Positions 19,000 through 28,617 are shown, numbered from the stretch's first letter. The stretch: DNA of 64,000 nucleotides from Enterobacteriaceae endosymbiont of Donacia marginata (GCF_012567685.1 NZ_CP046184.1:138192-202191), one strand, 5' to 3'. Notes: generated by a model not told the origin, from the sequence alone. Translations and numbers: made by a program.

Positions 19000-19908
19000 A
19001 TGGTAATAAAATTAAAATATTTACTTAATAAAAAAATTATAAGTGAATTATTATCTATTCAGGATATAATACGTTGGATTGTCAGTTGTTTTAGTATTTC
19101 TAATTTATGGTATGGTCATGGTAGTGATAATGTATGGGATGAAGCTATAAACTTAGTTTTACCATTATTAGGATTACCTCCTTATCTATGGAAAGAAATT
19201 TATAAATCTAGATTATTAGTTAAAGAACGTGAACTAATTTATAAATTAGTTTATAAACGTATAAAAAAAAAAATCCCGGTAGTCTATTTAACAAAAAAAG
19301 CTTGGTTTTGTGGACATGAATTATATATAGATAATAGAGTATTAATACCTAGATCTCCAATTGCTGAATTAATTAATAATAGATTTAAATCAGTTATCTT
19401 TTCTAATAAACAACCTAAATTTATATTAGATTTATGTACTGGAAGTGGTTGTATAGCTATTGCATGTTCATATTTATTCCCTAATGCACATATAGATGCA
19501 GTAGATATTTCTTTAGAAGCTATTAATGTCGCAGAATATAATATTCAATTACATGGATTAGAAAACCGTATTACCCCAATATGTAGTAATTTATTTAATA
19601 AATTAACAAAATCTACTTATGACTTAATTATAACTAATCCTCCATATGTAGATAAAAAAGAAAAAAAATACTTACCAAAAGAATATTTATATGAACCTAA
19701 AATAGGTTTATTTGCTAAAAATAATGGTATGGAAATTATTGATAAAATAATATCTCAAGCACCTCTTTATCTTAAAAGAGATGGTATTTTAATTTGTGAA
19801 GTAGGAAATAAAATGTTAAATGTTATAGAAAAATATCCTAACATATGTTTTCAATGGCTTGATATAAAAAATGGAGGTATAGGGATATTTAAAATAGAAA
19901 ATATATAA
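19000..19908 (+). CDS. prmB: Ribosomal protein L3 N5-glutamine methyltransferase PrmB
   Basis: PrmB methylates a glutamine of ribosomal protein uL3 and helps 50S assembly. The 302-aa protein (310 in E. coli) has a helical N-terminal domain, the SAM-binding loop DLCTGSGC near residue 144 and the catalytic NPPY motif (TNPPYVD) near 210. The NPPY motif is shared with PrmC, but the position directly upstream of aroC matches prmB-aroC in E. coli, and the N-terminus resembles PrmB. Spacing to aroC is 45 bases with a Shine-Dalgarno (AGGAG), so the two are probably co-transcribed. Confidence 0.94.
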   Translation: MVIKLKYLLNKKIISELLSIQDIIRWIVSCFSISNLWYGHGSDNVWDEAINLVLPLLGLPPYLWKEIYKSRLLVKERELIYKLVYKRIKKKIPVVYLTKKAWFCGHELYIDNRVLIPRSPIAELINNRFKSVIFSNKQPKFILDLCTGSGCIAIACSYLFPNAHIDAVDISLEAINVAEYNIQLHGLENRITPICSNLFNKLTKSTYDLIITNPPYVDKKEKKYLPKEYLYEPKIGLFAKNNGMEIIDKIISQAPLYLKRDGILICEVGNKMLNVIEKYPNICFQWLDIKNGGIGIFKIENI

Positions 19909-19953
19909 TATTATATTTAATAAATAATTTTTATAAATTTAGGAGAAATAATT

Positions 19954-21024
19954 ATGTCAGGTAATAGTATTGGTAAACTATTTAAAGTTACTACTTTCGG
20001 AGAATCACATGGAAAATCTTTAGGATGTATCATAGATGGTGTTCCTCCAAAAATTCCTTTAAAAACACAAGATATACAAAAAGATCTAGATAGAAGAAAA
20101 CCAGGACAATCAAAATATACTTCTCCTCGTAAAGAATTAGATCAAATACAAATTTTATCAGGTATATTTAATAATTTTACTACAGGAACAAGTATTGGAT
20201 TATTAATTAATAATATGGATGTACGATCTAAAGATTATAATAATATTAAAAATATTTTTCGTCCTGGACATGCTGATTATACTTATGCAAAAAAATATGG
20301 GATTAGAGATTACAAAGGTGGAGGACGTTCATCAGCTAGAGAAACAACTATGCGTGTTGCTGCAGGAGCTATTGCTAAAAAATATTTATTAATAAAATAT
20401 AATTTAAAAATTAGAGGATATTTATCTCAAATAGGAGATATAATTTGTAATTTTGATAATTGGGCTGAAGTTAATAAAAATCCTTTTTTTTGTCCAAATA
20501 AATATCAAATAAAGGACTTACAAAATATGATAAATATTTTAAAAAAAACTGGTAATTCTATAGGAGCTAAAATTACTATTATTGCAGAAAATGTACCTAT
20601 AGGATTAGGAGAACCTGTATTTGATAAATTAGATGCTGAATTAGCTCATGCTATTATGAGTATAAATGCAGTAAAAGGTATTGAAATAGGCGATGGTTTT
20701 AATTCGATAAATAAACTAGGAAGTAATTATAGAGATGAAATGGACAAAAATGGATTTAAAAGTAATAATTCTGGTGGAATTTTAGGTGGAATTAGTACAG
20801 GACAAAATATAATTTTAAATTTTGTAGTTAAACCAACTTCTAGTATTGCTATACCAGGAAAAACAATTAACTCTGTAGGTGAAGAAATAACTTGTATTAC
20901 ACAAGGACGCCATGATCCTTGTGTAGGAATTAGAGCTGTTCCAATAGGAGAAGCAATGGTTGCTATTATTTTAATGGACCATTTATTACGTTATCGTGCA
21001 CAATGTATTGATATTATTAAATAA
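19954..21024 (+). CDS. aroC: Chorismate synthase
   Basis: AroC makes chorismate, the branch point to phenylalanine, tyrosine, tryptophan, folate and quinones, using reduced FMN. The 356-aa protein (361 in E. coli) keeps the three signature regions: GESHG near the N-terminus, RPGHADYTY with GGRSSARET in the middle, and the C-terminal GRHDPC. An AGGAG site precedes the ATG. Retention fits a symbiont that supplies aromatic amino acids to its host. It converges with the peroxiredoxin gene 24 bases away. Confidence 0.98.
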   Translation: MSGNSIGKLFKVTTFGESHGKSLGCIIDGVPPKIPLKTQDIQKDLDRRKPGQSKYTSPRKELDQIQILSGIFNNFTTGTSIGLLINNMDVRSKDYNNIKNIFRPGHADYTYAKKYGIRDYKGGGRSSARETTMRVAAGAIAKKYLLIKYNLKIRGYLSQIGDIICNFDNWAEVNKNPFFCPNKYQIKDLQNMINILKKTGNSIGAKITIIAENVPIGLGEPVFDKLDAELAHAIMSINAVKGIEIGDGFNSINKLGSNYRDEMDKNGFKSNNSGGILGGISTGQNIILNFVVKPTSSIAIPGKTINSVGEEITCITQGRHDPCVGIRAVPIGEAMVAIILMDHLLRYRAQCIDIIK

Positions 21025-21048
21025 AAAATATAATATATTATAATTTTT

Positions 21049-21654
21049 TTAATATAATTCATTTATATTATTTGATAAATAATTAATAATACCTTGAGAA
21101 TTAGGAGTTATACTTTTTTTACCTTTTTCCCATTGTGCAGGACATACATCACCATATTTTTCATTATGTTTTAAAGCATCAATTATACGAATTATTTCAT
21201 TTATATTTCTTCCAAATTGAAGATCATTAATTAATTGATGTCTTATAATCCCTTTTTTATCTATTAAAAATAATGCTCTTAATGCTATACCTAATTGAGG
21301 ATGTTCAATTCCGTAAGATTTCTGTATATTTTTTGTAATATCAGATATCATTATAAATTTAATATGTCCTATACCCCCTTTATTAATAGGAGTATTACGC
21401 CAAGCTTGATGCACAAATTGGGAATCACATGATATACCTAATATTCTAACATTTCTTTTATAAAAACTATTATAATGTTGATTTAAAGATATAATTTCTG
21501 TTGGACAAACAAATGTAAAATCTAAAGGCCAAAAAAATAATATAGTTATTTTATTTTTTGAATATTCATATAAATTAAAATTATCTATAATTGATCCATC
21601 AGGAAGAACTGCTGAAGTAGTAAAATCTGGAGCTTTTTTAGTTACTAATATCAT
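21049..21654 (-). CDS. ahpC: 2-Cys peroxiredoxin (AhpC/TSA family)
   Basis: This peroxiredoxin reduces hydrogen peroxide and organic peroxides. The 201-aa protein has the peroxidatic Cys50 in FTFVCPTE and the resolving Cys171 in DVCPAQW, so it is a typical 2-Cys enzyme. At 201 aa it is longer than E. coli AhpC (187) and looks more like the TsaA/Prx1-type proteins found in Buchnera and Helicobacter, so the gene symbol is approximate. No ahpF lies next to it; the electron donor (thioredoxin or other) is unknown. Monocistronic by position. Confidence 0.9.
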   Translation of the reverse strand: MILVTKKAPDFTTSAVLPDGSIIDNFNLYEYSKNKITILFFWPLDFTFVCPTEIISLNQHYNSFYKRNVRILGISCDSQFVHQAWRNTPINKGGIGHIKFIMISDITKNIQKSYGIEHPQLGIALRALFLIDKKGIIRHQLINDLQFGRNINEIIRIIDALKHNEKYGDVCPAQWEKGKKSITPNSQGIINYLSNNINELY

Positions 21655-21824
21655 ATTTAGTCTCTTATTTATATTTAAAATAAAATTATTATATATATTT
21701 TTTTATATAAAATTATTTATTATATATATTAATATATATAATAAATATAAAAAAATATATATAATAATTTTATTATTTATATTTTTCTAAAATTATTATT
21801 TTTTATAAAATTTTTTATTAAAAT

Positions 21825-22859
21825 TTATATATTTTTAATTCTATATACAGAAAAATTTTTATTTTTAGATAAAATATAAATTTTTAATGAAAAATTATTA
21901 AAAATTTTTTTATATGATATAAAATTATTTGTAACAAATAATAATTCTCCTTTATAATTTATATTTTTTTTAAAATTATTTATCATTTGATAAATAAAAT
22001 CTAATGAAAAAGATAAATTTTTATGAATAGGAGGATTAGATATAATAAAATCAAATTTTTCTTGAATATTAGAATAAATATTACTAGGAAATACATTAAT
22101 ATTTTTTATTATATTTTTATTAAATGTTTTTATAGTTGAATAAATTGCTTTTGCATCTACATCAATAGCATATATTAAATGTTTTTTTTTTAAACTTTTT
22201 TGTATAGCAGTAGAAATAATTCCAGATCCACAACCTAGATCTAATATTTTACCTTTTATAAAAATACAATCATTAATTGTAGAAATCAATAATTGACTCC
22301 CATTATCAATTTTTTTACCTCCAAATACTCCAGGTAAACTATATATTCGATAATTATCATAATAATAATAATTCCAATAATTATTTATATTAAAATAAAC
22401 ATTTTTTGTTAAAATTCCATGAAAAACAACATGTTTTCTTACATTAAAAATTTTTTGTAAATTTAAAATTTCTAATTCTTTTATATTATTAATTTTTTTA
22501 ATACCACAATTATTAGAACCAATAATAAATATCTCTACTCTTAGAGAGAGTAAAGATAAAATATTATTTAATATAAATAATGATTCTTTTTTATCTTTTA
22601 ACCAAAAAAATATTAAAACATCAAAATTATAATTTTTATATTTATTATCCATTAAACCATAATATAAATAATTATTATTTATTTTTTTTTTTAACCAAAT
22701 ATAATAATTATAATTATGAGTATTTATAAAACTTTTAAAAGTATTCAAATAAATAGGTATTTTATCATTAATATTTCCAGCAAAAATAACTTTTTTATTT
22801 AAAAATTTATTTTTAAATAAACTTAAAAAATATTTATTTATTGGTGATAAATTATACAT
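21825..22859 (-). CDS. rsmC: 16S rRNA m2G1207 methyltransferase RsmC
   Basis: RsmC methylates G1207 of 16S rRNA in the 30S subunit. The 344-aa protein (343 in E. coli) has a divergent, Asn/Lys-rich N-terminal pseudo-methyltransferase domain. The catalytic half is well kept, with SAM-binding DLGCGSG and active-site SNPPIH. The GVFGGKKIDNGSQLL segment between the halves matches the family. It lies five bases after apaH on the same strand, so it is probably the last gene of a surA-ksgA-apaG-apaH-rsmC run. rsmC is not adjacent to apaH in E. coli, so this junction is a rearrangement. Confidence 0.9.
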   Translation of the reverse strand: MYNLSPINKYFLSLFKNKFLNKKVIFAGNINDKIPIYLNTFKSFINTHNYNYYIWLKKKINNNYLYYGLMDNKYKNYNFDVLIFFWLKDKKESLFILNNILSLLSLRVEIFIIGSNNCGIKKINNIKELEILNLQKIFNVRKHVVFHGILTKNVYFNINNYWNYYYYDNYRIYSLPGVFGGKKIDNGSQLLISTINDCIFIKGKILDLGCGSGIISTAIQKSLKKKHLIYAIDVDAKAIYSTIKTFNKNIIKNINVFPSNIYSNIQEKFDFIISNPPIHKNLSFSLDFIYQMINNFKKNINYKGELLFVTNNFISYKKIFNNFSLKIYILSKNKNFSVYRIKNI

Positions 22860-22864
22860 TATTA

Positions 22865-23701
22865 TTAAATATTACAATTTACATTGTAAAATTGTTTTTT
22901 TTCCCATGAATAAATTGTTAATTTTTTACCCCAACAACATCCAGTATCTAATCCTATTATATTCTTTTGAGTATATTGTCCTCCTTGTAAATCAGACCAA
23001 TGTCCAAAAAATATTGTATATTGTTTATATAAAATATTTGGAATCCAAAACCATGGTTTTAATATTTTAGACTGGATATCATTAGGTGCTTTTTTAGTTA
23101 ACATTTCTAATGTACCATCTAAATAGCAATATCTCATTTTTGTTAATCCATTAATAATATAATTAAAACGTTTAAAACCTATTAATGTATTGTTTTTCCA
23201 ATCATTTATTTGATATTTTTCATTATTTATGTAATCTAAAAAAAAACTATTATTTTTACTTGAAATAATATTTTTTGCTTCATTAGCAGCAGATAATATA
23301 ATCTCTATATTATTCCATTGAGGAGGAATACCTGCATGTGACATTAAAATTTTTTTTTTTTTATCATATTGTATTAAAGGTTGATATTTTAACCAAGTAT
23401 TTATAATAAATATTATTTTTTTATTTTTTAATAAATTTAAAGTTTTTGTATCATTAATATTATTATTTTTCTGATTTAATATAAGAAATATTAAATATAA
23501 ATCGTGATTTCCTAAAACTAATTTTATAGATTTTTGAATAGAATATAAAAAATATAAAACTTTTATAGAATCTGGACCTCTTGCTATAAGATCTCCTGTA
23601 ATCCATAATTTATCATTTTTATAATCAAAATTAATTTTTCTTAATAAGGAAATAAATTCATTATAATGTCCATGAATATCTCCAATAAAATAAGTAGTCA
23701 T
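22865..23701 (-). CDS. apaH: Diadenosine tetraphosphatase ApaH
   Basis: ApaH splits Ap4A symmetrically to two ADP and in E. coli also removes Np4 caps from RNA. The 278-aa protein (280 in E. coli) is a metallophosphatase with the motifs GDIHGH at 7-12, GDLIARG at 36-42 and GNHD at 64-67, and conserved histidines further on (MSHAG; FFGHWS). It follows apaG by 22 bases and precedes rsmC by five, in the same order ksgA-apaG-apaH as E. coli. Confidence 0.96.
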   Translation of the reverse strand: MTTYFIGDIHGHYNEFISLLRKINFDYKNDKLWITGDLIARGPDSIKVLYFLYSIQKSIKLVLGNHDLYLIFLILNQKNNNINDTKTLNLLKNKKIIFIINTWLKYQPLIQYDKKKKILMSHAGIPPQWNNIEIILSAANEAKNIISSKNNSFFLDYINNEKYQINDWKNNTLIGFKRFNYIINGLTKMRYCYLDGTLEMLTKKAPNDIQSKILKPWFWIPNILYKQYTIFFGHWSDLQGGQYTQKNIIGLDTGCCWGKKLTIYSWEKKQFYNVNCNI

Positions 23702-23723
23702 ATTTTTTTATAAATTAATTATA

Positions 23724-24104
23724 TTAGTGAATATAGGTTTTAATTGCTAAACGGAAAATAGGTATTTCTACATGATAAACATGATTATTTTCATCTATCA
23801 TTATATAATGTCCTTCTATAATCCCAACAGGGGTTTCTAAAATAGTAATATTAGTATAATGAAAATTATTTCCTGGTTTAATATATGGTTTTTTACTTAT
23901 TATTCCCTCACCATATATTTGATTTTTTTTACCATTACCATTAGTTATACTCCAATAACGACTAATTAATTGTAAAATTTTTTTTCCTAGATTATGAATA
24001 GTAATTGTATAAGTAAAAACATAACGATTAACTGTAGGTATTGATTGTGATTTTATATAAATACTATTTGTTTTTATATAAACTTGAGATAATAATGATT
24101 TCAT
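23724..24104 (-). CDS. apaG: ApaG protein (DUF525)
   Basis: ApaG is a small beta-sandwich protein of uncertain function; its operon links it to Ap4A metabolism. The 126-aa product (125 in E. coli) has the family features: an ARYWSITNG-like segment (SRYWSITNG) in the middle, GEGII, a PGxxFHYTN stretch and the GxxxGHYxM motif. It sits four bases from the end of ksgA and 22 bases before apaH, so translational coupling within one operon is likely. Confidence 0.95.
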   Translation of the reverse strand: MKSLLSQVYIKTNSIYIKSQSIPTVNRYVFTYTITIHNLGKKILQLISRYWSITNGNGKKNQIYGEGIISKKPYIKPGNNFHYTNITILETPVGIIEGHYIMIDENNHVYHVEIPIFRLAIKTYIH

Positions 24105-24108
24105 AAAA

Positions 24109-24906
24109 TTATAACCTTTTATTAAATTCCAACCAATTAGCTAATTGACAATATTCTGATATTGAAACATCTTCAGCACGAATTTTATAATCAATACCTA
24201 AATAATTTAATTCTTCTATAGAAAATAAATTTATTAAACTATTTCGTAAAATTTTTCTTCTCATACTAAAAGCTTGTTTAATAATTTTTTTTAAAAAAAA
24301 AATATTATTTAAATTATAAGGATTATTAATATAAGGTCTTAAAAAAACCATATTAGAAATAATTTTAGGTTTAGGAAAAAAAGCATTTGCTTTAATTTCT
24401 ATTAAAGATTTTATTTTACAAAATAATTGAGCTATTATACTTAAACATCCATAATTTTTACCTCCAGGATAAGCAATTAAACGATTTACAACTTCTTTTT
24501 GCATAATAAAATTCATATCTTTAATATTATTTAAATATTTAAATAAATAAAAAATTATTGTAATAGAAATATTATACGGTAAACTACCAAATATACGTAT
24601 TCTTTTTTTATATTTTTGAGTTAAAATTAAAAAATTAAAATTTAAAATATTATTTAATAATATATTAATATTTGAATTTATTAAAATTTTATTTTTTTTT
24701 AAAATATTAAAAAAATTTTTATCTATTTCAATAATAGAGAGATTTTTATTATATTTTATCATTGGTATAGTTAATGCTCCTAAACCAGGACCTATTTCTA
24801 ACATTATTTGATAATATTTTGGATTAATAAAAGAAATAATTTGTTGAATAATTTTTTCATTAACTAATATATGTTGGCCATATTTTTTTTTAAAAATAAT
24901 TTTCAT
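24109..24906 (-). CDS. rsmA: 16S rRNA m6,2A1518/A1519 dimethyltransferase KsgA
   Basis: KsgA dimethylates two adjacent adenines near the 3' end of 16S rRNA late in 30S assembly. The 265-aa protein (273 in E. coli) has SAM motif I EIGPGLGALT at 37-46 and an intact C-terminal domain. Motif IV, normally NLPY, reads SLPY here: the catalytic Asn is replaced by Ser. Other N6-adenine methyltransferases use Asp, Asn or Ser at this position, so activity may persist. In E. coli pdxA separates surA and ksgA; here it is absent. Confidence 0.96.
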   Translation of the reverse strand: MKIIFKKKYGQHILVNEKIIQQIISFINPKYYQIMLEIGPGLGALTIPMIKYNKNLSIIEIDKNFFNILKKNKILINSNINILLNNILNFNFLILTQKYKKRIRIFGSLPYNISITIIFYLFKYLNNIKDMNFIMQKEVVNRLIAYPGGKNYGCLSIIAQLFCKIKSLIEIKANAFFPKPKIISNMVFLRPYINNPYNLNNIFFLKKIIKQAFSMRRKILRNSLINLFSIEELNYLGIDYKIRAEDVSISEYCQLANWLEFNKRL

Positions 24907-24992
24907 ATTATTATATATATAATATTTTTTATAAAAAATTGATATATTATATATATTATAATTAAATTAATATACAAATAATATTTTTGTTA

Positions 24993-26270
24993 TTAATTAA
25001 AAATTTTTACATATATTTTTTTAGCATATGTAAAAATAAAAAGATTAGCTTCTCTTTCTATATTTTCTTGTAAAATAATTTCATATGCTTTTTTCCTTAA
25101 AAATAATTTATTATTTTTATCTAATAACTGGATTATAAAAGCTCCATCTGATTCTTGAATAGGTAAACTAAATTCATTAATTTTTAATTTTGTTATAATT
25201 TTTTTAAATTTTGAAGAAAAATTATTTAATAATATCCAGTTTTTATTATTTTTAAATCTAATTGATAATACATCATCGGAAAATAATTCAATTGCTTTTT
25301 GAAAAGTTATTCTCTTTTTTAAAAGATTAAAATATATATCTTTAATTTTTTTATTAAAATCTTTATTACTTAAATTTTTTTTTTTTATATAAATAAATCT
25401 TAATAATACTTTTTCATTATCTATATTATTTTTTATAAAAATATTATTTATTTTTAAAATAAATAATTTTGAATTTAAATATATTGGACCAATTATATCA
25501 TTTTTTTTAGCATTATCTAAATAATTAATAACATTTTTTAATAATTGATTTTCTTTTTTATTTTTTAAATTTTTTTTTTTTATCTGAAAATAAGAAATAA
25601 ATGTTTTTTCATTATAATTTTTTAAATTGTTCTTTAATTTTTTATTTTTTAATAACAATATTAATTGTTTTAATAAATAAATTTTATGATTAAATTTATT
25701 TTTTAAAGAATCTTTATTAATTAAAAAATAAAATAGTGTAATATTATATGTTTTATGTGTTTTTTCTTTTAAATATAATCTATTACTTAATGAATCAAGT
25801 TCTTCATCATAAATATTAAAATTTTCTAATAAAAATTTATTTTTTAATACATTAATTAATATAATATTTTTAAAAATTTTATAAAATTTTTTATAATTAA
25901 TATTTTTCAATAAAAAATTTTTTTTTAATAAGTTTTCATCAATATTATTTGATTGATATATATTTAAAATAATATTATCAAAATCATCTTCTGATAAAAA
26001 AAAATTATTATTTTTTATAATGTTTAAAAAAATAAAATATTCTATTACATCTTTAGTATTTTTAATATCTAAAAATGAATATAATATTGGATATTTACTA
26101 TTATAAATTTTTTTTGTAATAGATAAAATTTCATCTATTTTATTTTTTAAAATTACATCATCATTTATAATTATTTTTATATTATTAATATTTTTCATTG
26201 ACATACATTGAGAAATATTGAATAAACAAAAATATAATATTATGATATAAATTATTTTTTTAATTATCAT
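24993..26270 (-). CDS. surA: Periplasmic chaperone/peptidyl-prolyl isomerase SurA
   Basis: SurA escorts outer-membrane beta-barrel proteins across the periplasm. The 425-aa product (428 in E. coli) starts with a signal-like hydrophobic segment (residues 4-20) and then an Asn/Lys-rich, very divergent N-terminal domain. Two parvulin-like regions follow, the second clearer (FSDD, SLPIQESDGAFIIQLLD). The C-terminal helix (EEA-like EREANLF to AKKIYVKI) matches SurA. Location upstream of ksgA-apaG-apaH and divergent from djlA supports the call. The first parvulin domain lacks recognisable active-site residues. In E. coli lptD lies between surA and djlA; only 142 bases remain here. Confidence 0.88.
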   Translation of the reverse strand: MIIKKIIYIIILYFCLFNISQCMSMKNINNIKIIINDDVILKNKIDEILSITKKIYNSKYPILYSFLDIKNTKDVIEYFIFLNIIKNNNFFLSEDDFDNIILNIYQSNNIDENLLKKNFLLKNINYKKFYKIFKNIILINVLKNKFLLENFNIYDEELDSLSNRLYLKEKTHKTYNITLFYFLINKDSLKNKFNHKIYLLKQLILLLKNKKLKNNLKNYNEKTFISYFQIKKKNLKNKKENQLLKNVINYLDNAKKNDIIGPIYLNSKLFILKINNIFIKNNIDNEKVLLRFIYIKKKNLSNKDFNKKIKDIYFNLLKKRITFQKAIELFSDDVLSIRFKNNKNWILLNNFSSKFKKIITKLKINEFSLPIQESDGAFIIQLLDKNNKLFLRKKAYEIILQENIEREANLFIFTYAKKIYVKIFN

Positions 26271-26412
26271 TTTAATCCTATTAATAATTAAATTTATTAT
26301 TATTTATTATAATAAATAATTATTATAATAATATTTAATTATTGTAAATTAGTATAATTATTAATTATTATAGATAATTAAATTATAATTTAATATATTT
26401 ATTGGAGAATAT

Positions 26413-27327
26413 ATGTTTTCTTATTTACAATTATTATTCTTTTTAATAAATTTAATTATTAATTATTATATAAGTTTTAATTTATTAAATATTATAATAT
26501 TAATATTAATAAGTTATTTAATTAATAAAATAACTAAATTTTATAATAAAAAATATAACTATTATTACAAAAATAATATACAGAAATTATTTCTTCAAAT
26601 TAATTTTGAAGTTATGGGTTATATAAGTAAATCAAAAGGGTTTATTAGTAAAAATGATATAAATTTTACTATTAAATTAATTAAAAAAATGAATTTAAAT
26701 AATGTAGAAATAAATTTTGTAAAGAAAGCATTTAATAATGGTAAAAAAAAAAATTATCCTTTAATTTATAAATTAAATAATTTAAATTATTTAATTTATA
26801 ATAATAGAAATTTAATAAATAAGTTTTTAGAAACACAAATTGAATTATCTTTTATAAATAATTTTTTAAATAATAAAAATAAAAAAATATTAAATATTAT
26901 TTTTCAAGAATTAAATATATCATTTATTGATTTATTTTTTATAATAAAAAAATTAAAATATAATAATAAATTTATTAATGAAAAAGATTTATTTGATAAT
27001 TATTATGATCAAAATCAAAAAAAAACAAAATATTATTATAATAATTATGAATTTTACTATGAAAAAAATAATTTTAACAATAAAAATAATAATTTTAACA
27101 ATAAAAATAATTATGAGTCAGAATTAGATAAAGCTTATAAATTATTAGGAATTAATTATAATGATAATTTATTAACTATAAAAAGAGCATATCATAAACT
27201 AATTAGTAAATATCATCCAGATAAATTAATATCTAAAGGATATTCATCTAAACAATTAGAAATAGCAAAAATTAAAACACAAAATATACATAAAGCATAT
27301 GATATAATAAAAAAACATATTACATAA
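26413..27327 (+). CDS. djlA: Membrane-anchored J-domain co-chaperone DjlA
   Basis: DjlA is an inner-membrane DnaK co-chaperone. The 304-aa protein (271 in E. coli) has a hydrophobic N-terminal segment (residues 5-37), a TerB-like helical domain starting with the EVMGYISKSKG stretch, a low-complexity Asn/Lys/Tyr linker and a C-terminal J domain with HPD in KYHPDKL. The linker contains a 21-base tandem duplication (27067-27108) encoding a seven-residue repeat. A GGAG site precedes the ATG. The gene is divergent from surA and converges on acpS. Confidence 0.95.
   Translation: MFSYLQLLFFLINLIINYYISFNLLNIIILILISYLINKITKFYNKKYNYYYKNNIQKLFLQINFEVMGYISKSKGFISKNDINFTIKLIKKMNLNNVEINFVKKAFNNGKKKNYPLIYKLNNLNYLIYNNRNLINKFLETQIELSFINNFLNNKNKKILNIIFQELNISFIDLFFIIKKLKYNNKFINEKDLFDNYYDQNQKKTKYYYNNYEFYYEKNNFNNKNNNFNNKNNYESELDKAYKLLGINYNDNLLTIKRAYHKLISKYHPDKLISKGYSSKQLEIAKIKTQNIHKAYDIIKKHIT
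27067..27108 (+). repeat. 21-base tandem duplication within djlA linker
   Basis: Two identical consecutive 21-base units (27067-27087 and 27088-27108) encode repeated NNFNNKN in the DjlA linker. The repeat is in frame and lies in low-complexity sequence, so it probably arose by replication slippage and is length-variable. Confidence 0.85.
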
Positions 27328-27335
27328 ATAAAATT

Positions 27336-27722
27336 TTATTTTTTTTCAATTATAACTATTGCACAAGTATATTTTTTCTCATCAGATAATGAAATATGAA
27401 TTTTATATTTATAAACTGTATTTTTTAAAAATTTTAACGCTTGATTATAAAGTTTTAATTTTGGTTTCCCAGTTAAATAATGAGATAATTCTATTTGATT
27501 AAAAAAGATACCATTACTAAAACCAGTATTTAACGCTTTTACAGTTGCTTCTTTTACTGAAAAATATTTTGCTAAAATTTTAATTTTATTATTATTTTTT
27601 TTATATACATCTAATTCATATTTAGTGAGTATTTTATGCGCAAAACGTTTCCCAAAACGTATAAAAATTTTTTTAATTCTATTTATTTCTACTATATCGA
27701 TACCTATTCCAAAAATTTTCAT
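27336..27722 (-). CDS. acpS: Holo-[acyl-carrier-protein] synthase
   Basis: AcpS attaches 4'-phosphopantetheine from CoA to acyl carrier protein. The 128-aa protein (126 in E. coli) has the two family motifs, GIGIDIVEI near the N-terminus (magnesium-binding Asp9) and FSVKEATVKAL near residue 55. Its position downstream of era reproduces the E. coli order era-recO-pdxJ-acpS, with recO and pdxJ deleted and 38 bases left between era and acpS. Retention implies some fatty acid synthesis. Confidence 0.96.
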   Translation of the reverse strand: MKIFGIGIDIVEINRIKKIFIRFGKRFAHKILTKYELDVYKKNNNKIKILAKYFSVKEATVKALNTGFSNGIFFNQIELSHYLTGKPKLKLYNQALKFLKNTVYKYKIHISLSDEKKYTCAIVIIEKK

Positions 27723-27760
27723 TTTATGTTTTAAATTTAAATAAATTTTTTATAAATTAA

Positions 27761-28588
27761 TTATTGTATTTTTATCCATAAATTTAAATTTATTTTTTTT
27801 TTAAAAAATTTTTCTATTTTTTTTTCAGATCTATATTTAATTAATTTTATTATTATAGAATTTTTACCTATTATTATTTTTCTCTGATGTATATTTTTTA
27901 TTAAAAATAAAACATTTATTTTATCTGGTAATATTTTTAATTTTTTAAGATAATTTATTTTAATATTTATTAAATAGGGTAATTCTTTATGAATATATTT
28001 TATTATACTTTCTCTTATAATTTCTTTAAAAATAAATTTTTCTGTTTGATTAGTAATATAATTTTGAGGATAATTATGTTTTTTTTTAGGTAATTTTTTA
28101 CAAATAATATTATTAATGTCATTAGTATATAATTTATATTTAGCTGAAATCATAAATAAATAAATAAATTTAATTTTTTTTTTAAGAAAATTAATATAAG
28201 GTAATAAAATACTTTTATTATTAATTTTGTCAATTTTATTAATAATTAAAATTACTGGTATATTTATTTTATTAAAAATTTTTACAAATTTTTTTTCTAT
28301 ATAATTCCATCTATTTCGATCCAAAATAAAAAAAATATAATTATATTTATTATGTTTTAATGAATTTAAAATTTTGTTATTATAAAATATATTTCCTGGA
28401 GTATCAATATATTCTATTTGATAAGAATTTTTATTATATACTCCTATAATACTATAATTAGTAGTATTAATTTTATGAGAAATTATCGATATTTTTTTAC
28501 CTACTAAAGTATTTAATAAAGTAGATTTTCCTGAATTAGATCTTCCTAAAATTAAAATACTACCATAATATGAAGATATTGTTTTCAC
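27761..28588 (-). CDS. era: GTPase Era
   Basis: Era is a GTPase that binds 16S rRNA during 30S assembly. The GTPase domain has G1 GRSNSGKS, G3 DTPG and G4 NKID. The C-terminal KH domain is shortened and its GxxG loop reads GKNS. The GTG at 28588 is eight bases from an AAGG site and gives an N-terminus (VKTISSYYG) that aligns with E. coli MSIDKSYCG. An upstream ATG at 28621 overlapping the rnc stop (ATGA) would add 11 residues and is the alternative start. Length is 275 aa against 301 in E. coli. Order lepB-rnc-era matches E. coli. Confidence 0.93.
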   Translation of the reverse strand: MKTISSYYGSILILGRSNSGKSTLLNTLVGKKISIISHKINTTNYSIIGVYNKNSYQIEYIDTPGNIFYNNKILNSLKHNKYNYIFFILDRNRWNYIEKKFVKIFNKINIPVILIINKIDKINNKSILLPYINFLKKKIKFIYLFMISAKYKLYTNDINNIICKKLPKKKHNYPQNYITNQTEKFIFKEIIRESIIKYIHKELPYLINIKINYLKKLKILPDKINVLFLIKNIHQRKIIIGKNSIIIKLIKYRSEKKIEKFFKKKINLNLWIKIQ

Positions 28589-28617
28589 ATAAATTACCTT
28601 TGTTATAAAAAAATAAA

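Noticed and set aside
27067..27108. Tandem 21-base repeat considered as a CRISPR or repeat array
   Set aside because: Only two units, no spacers, in frame within djlA, and no cas genes in the window.
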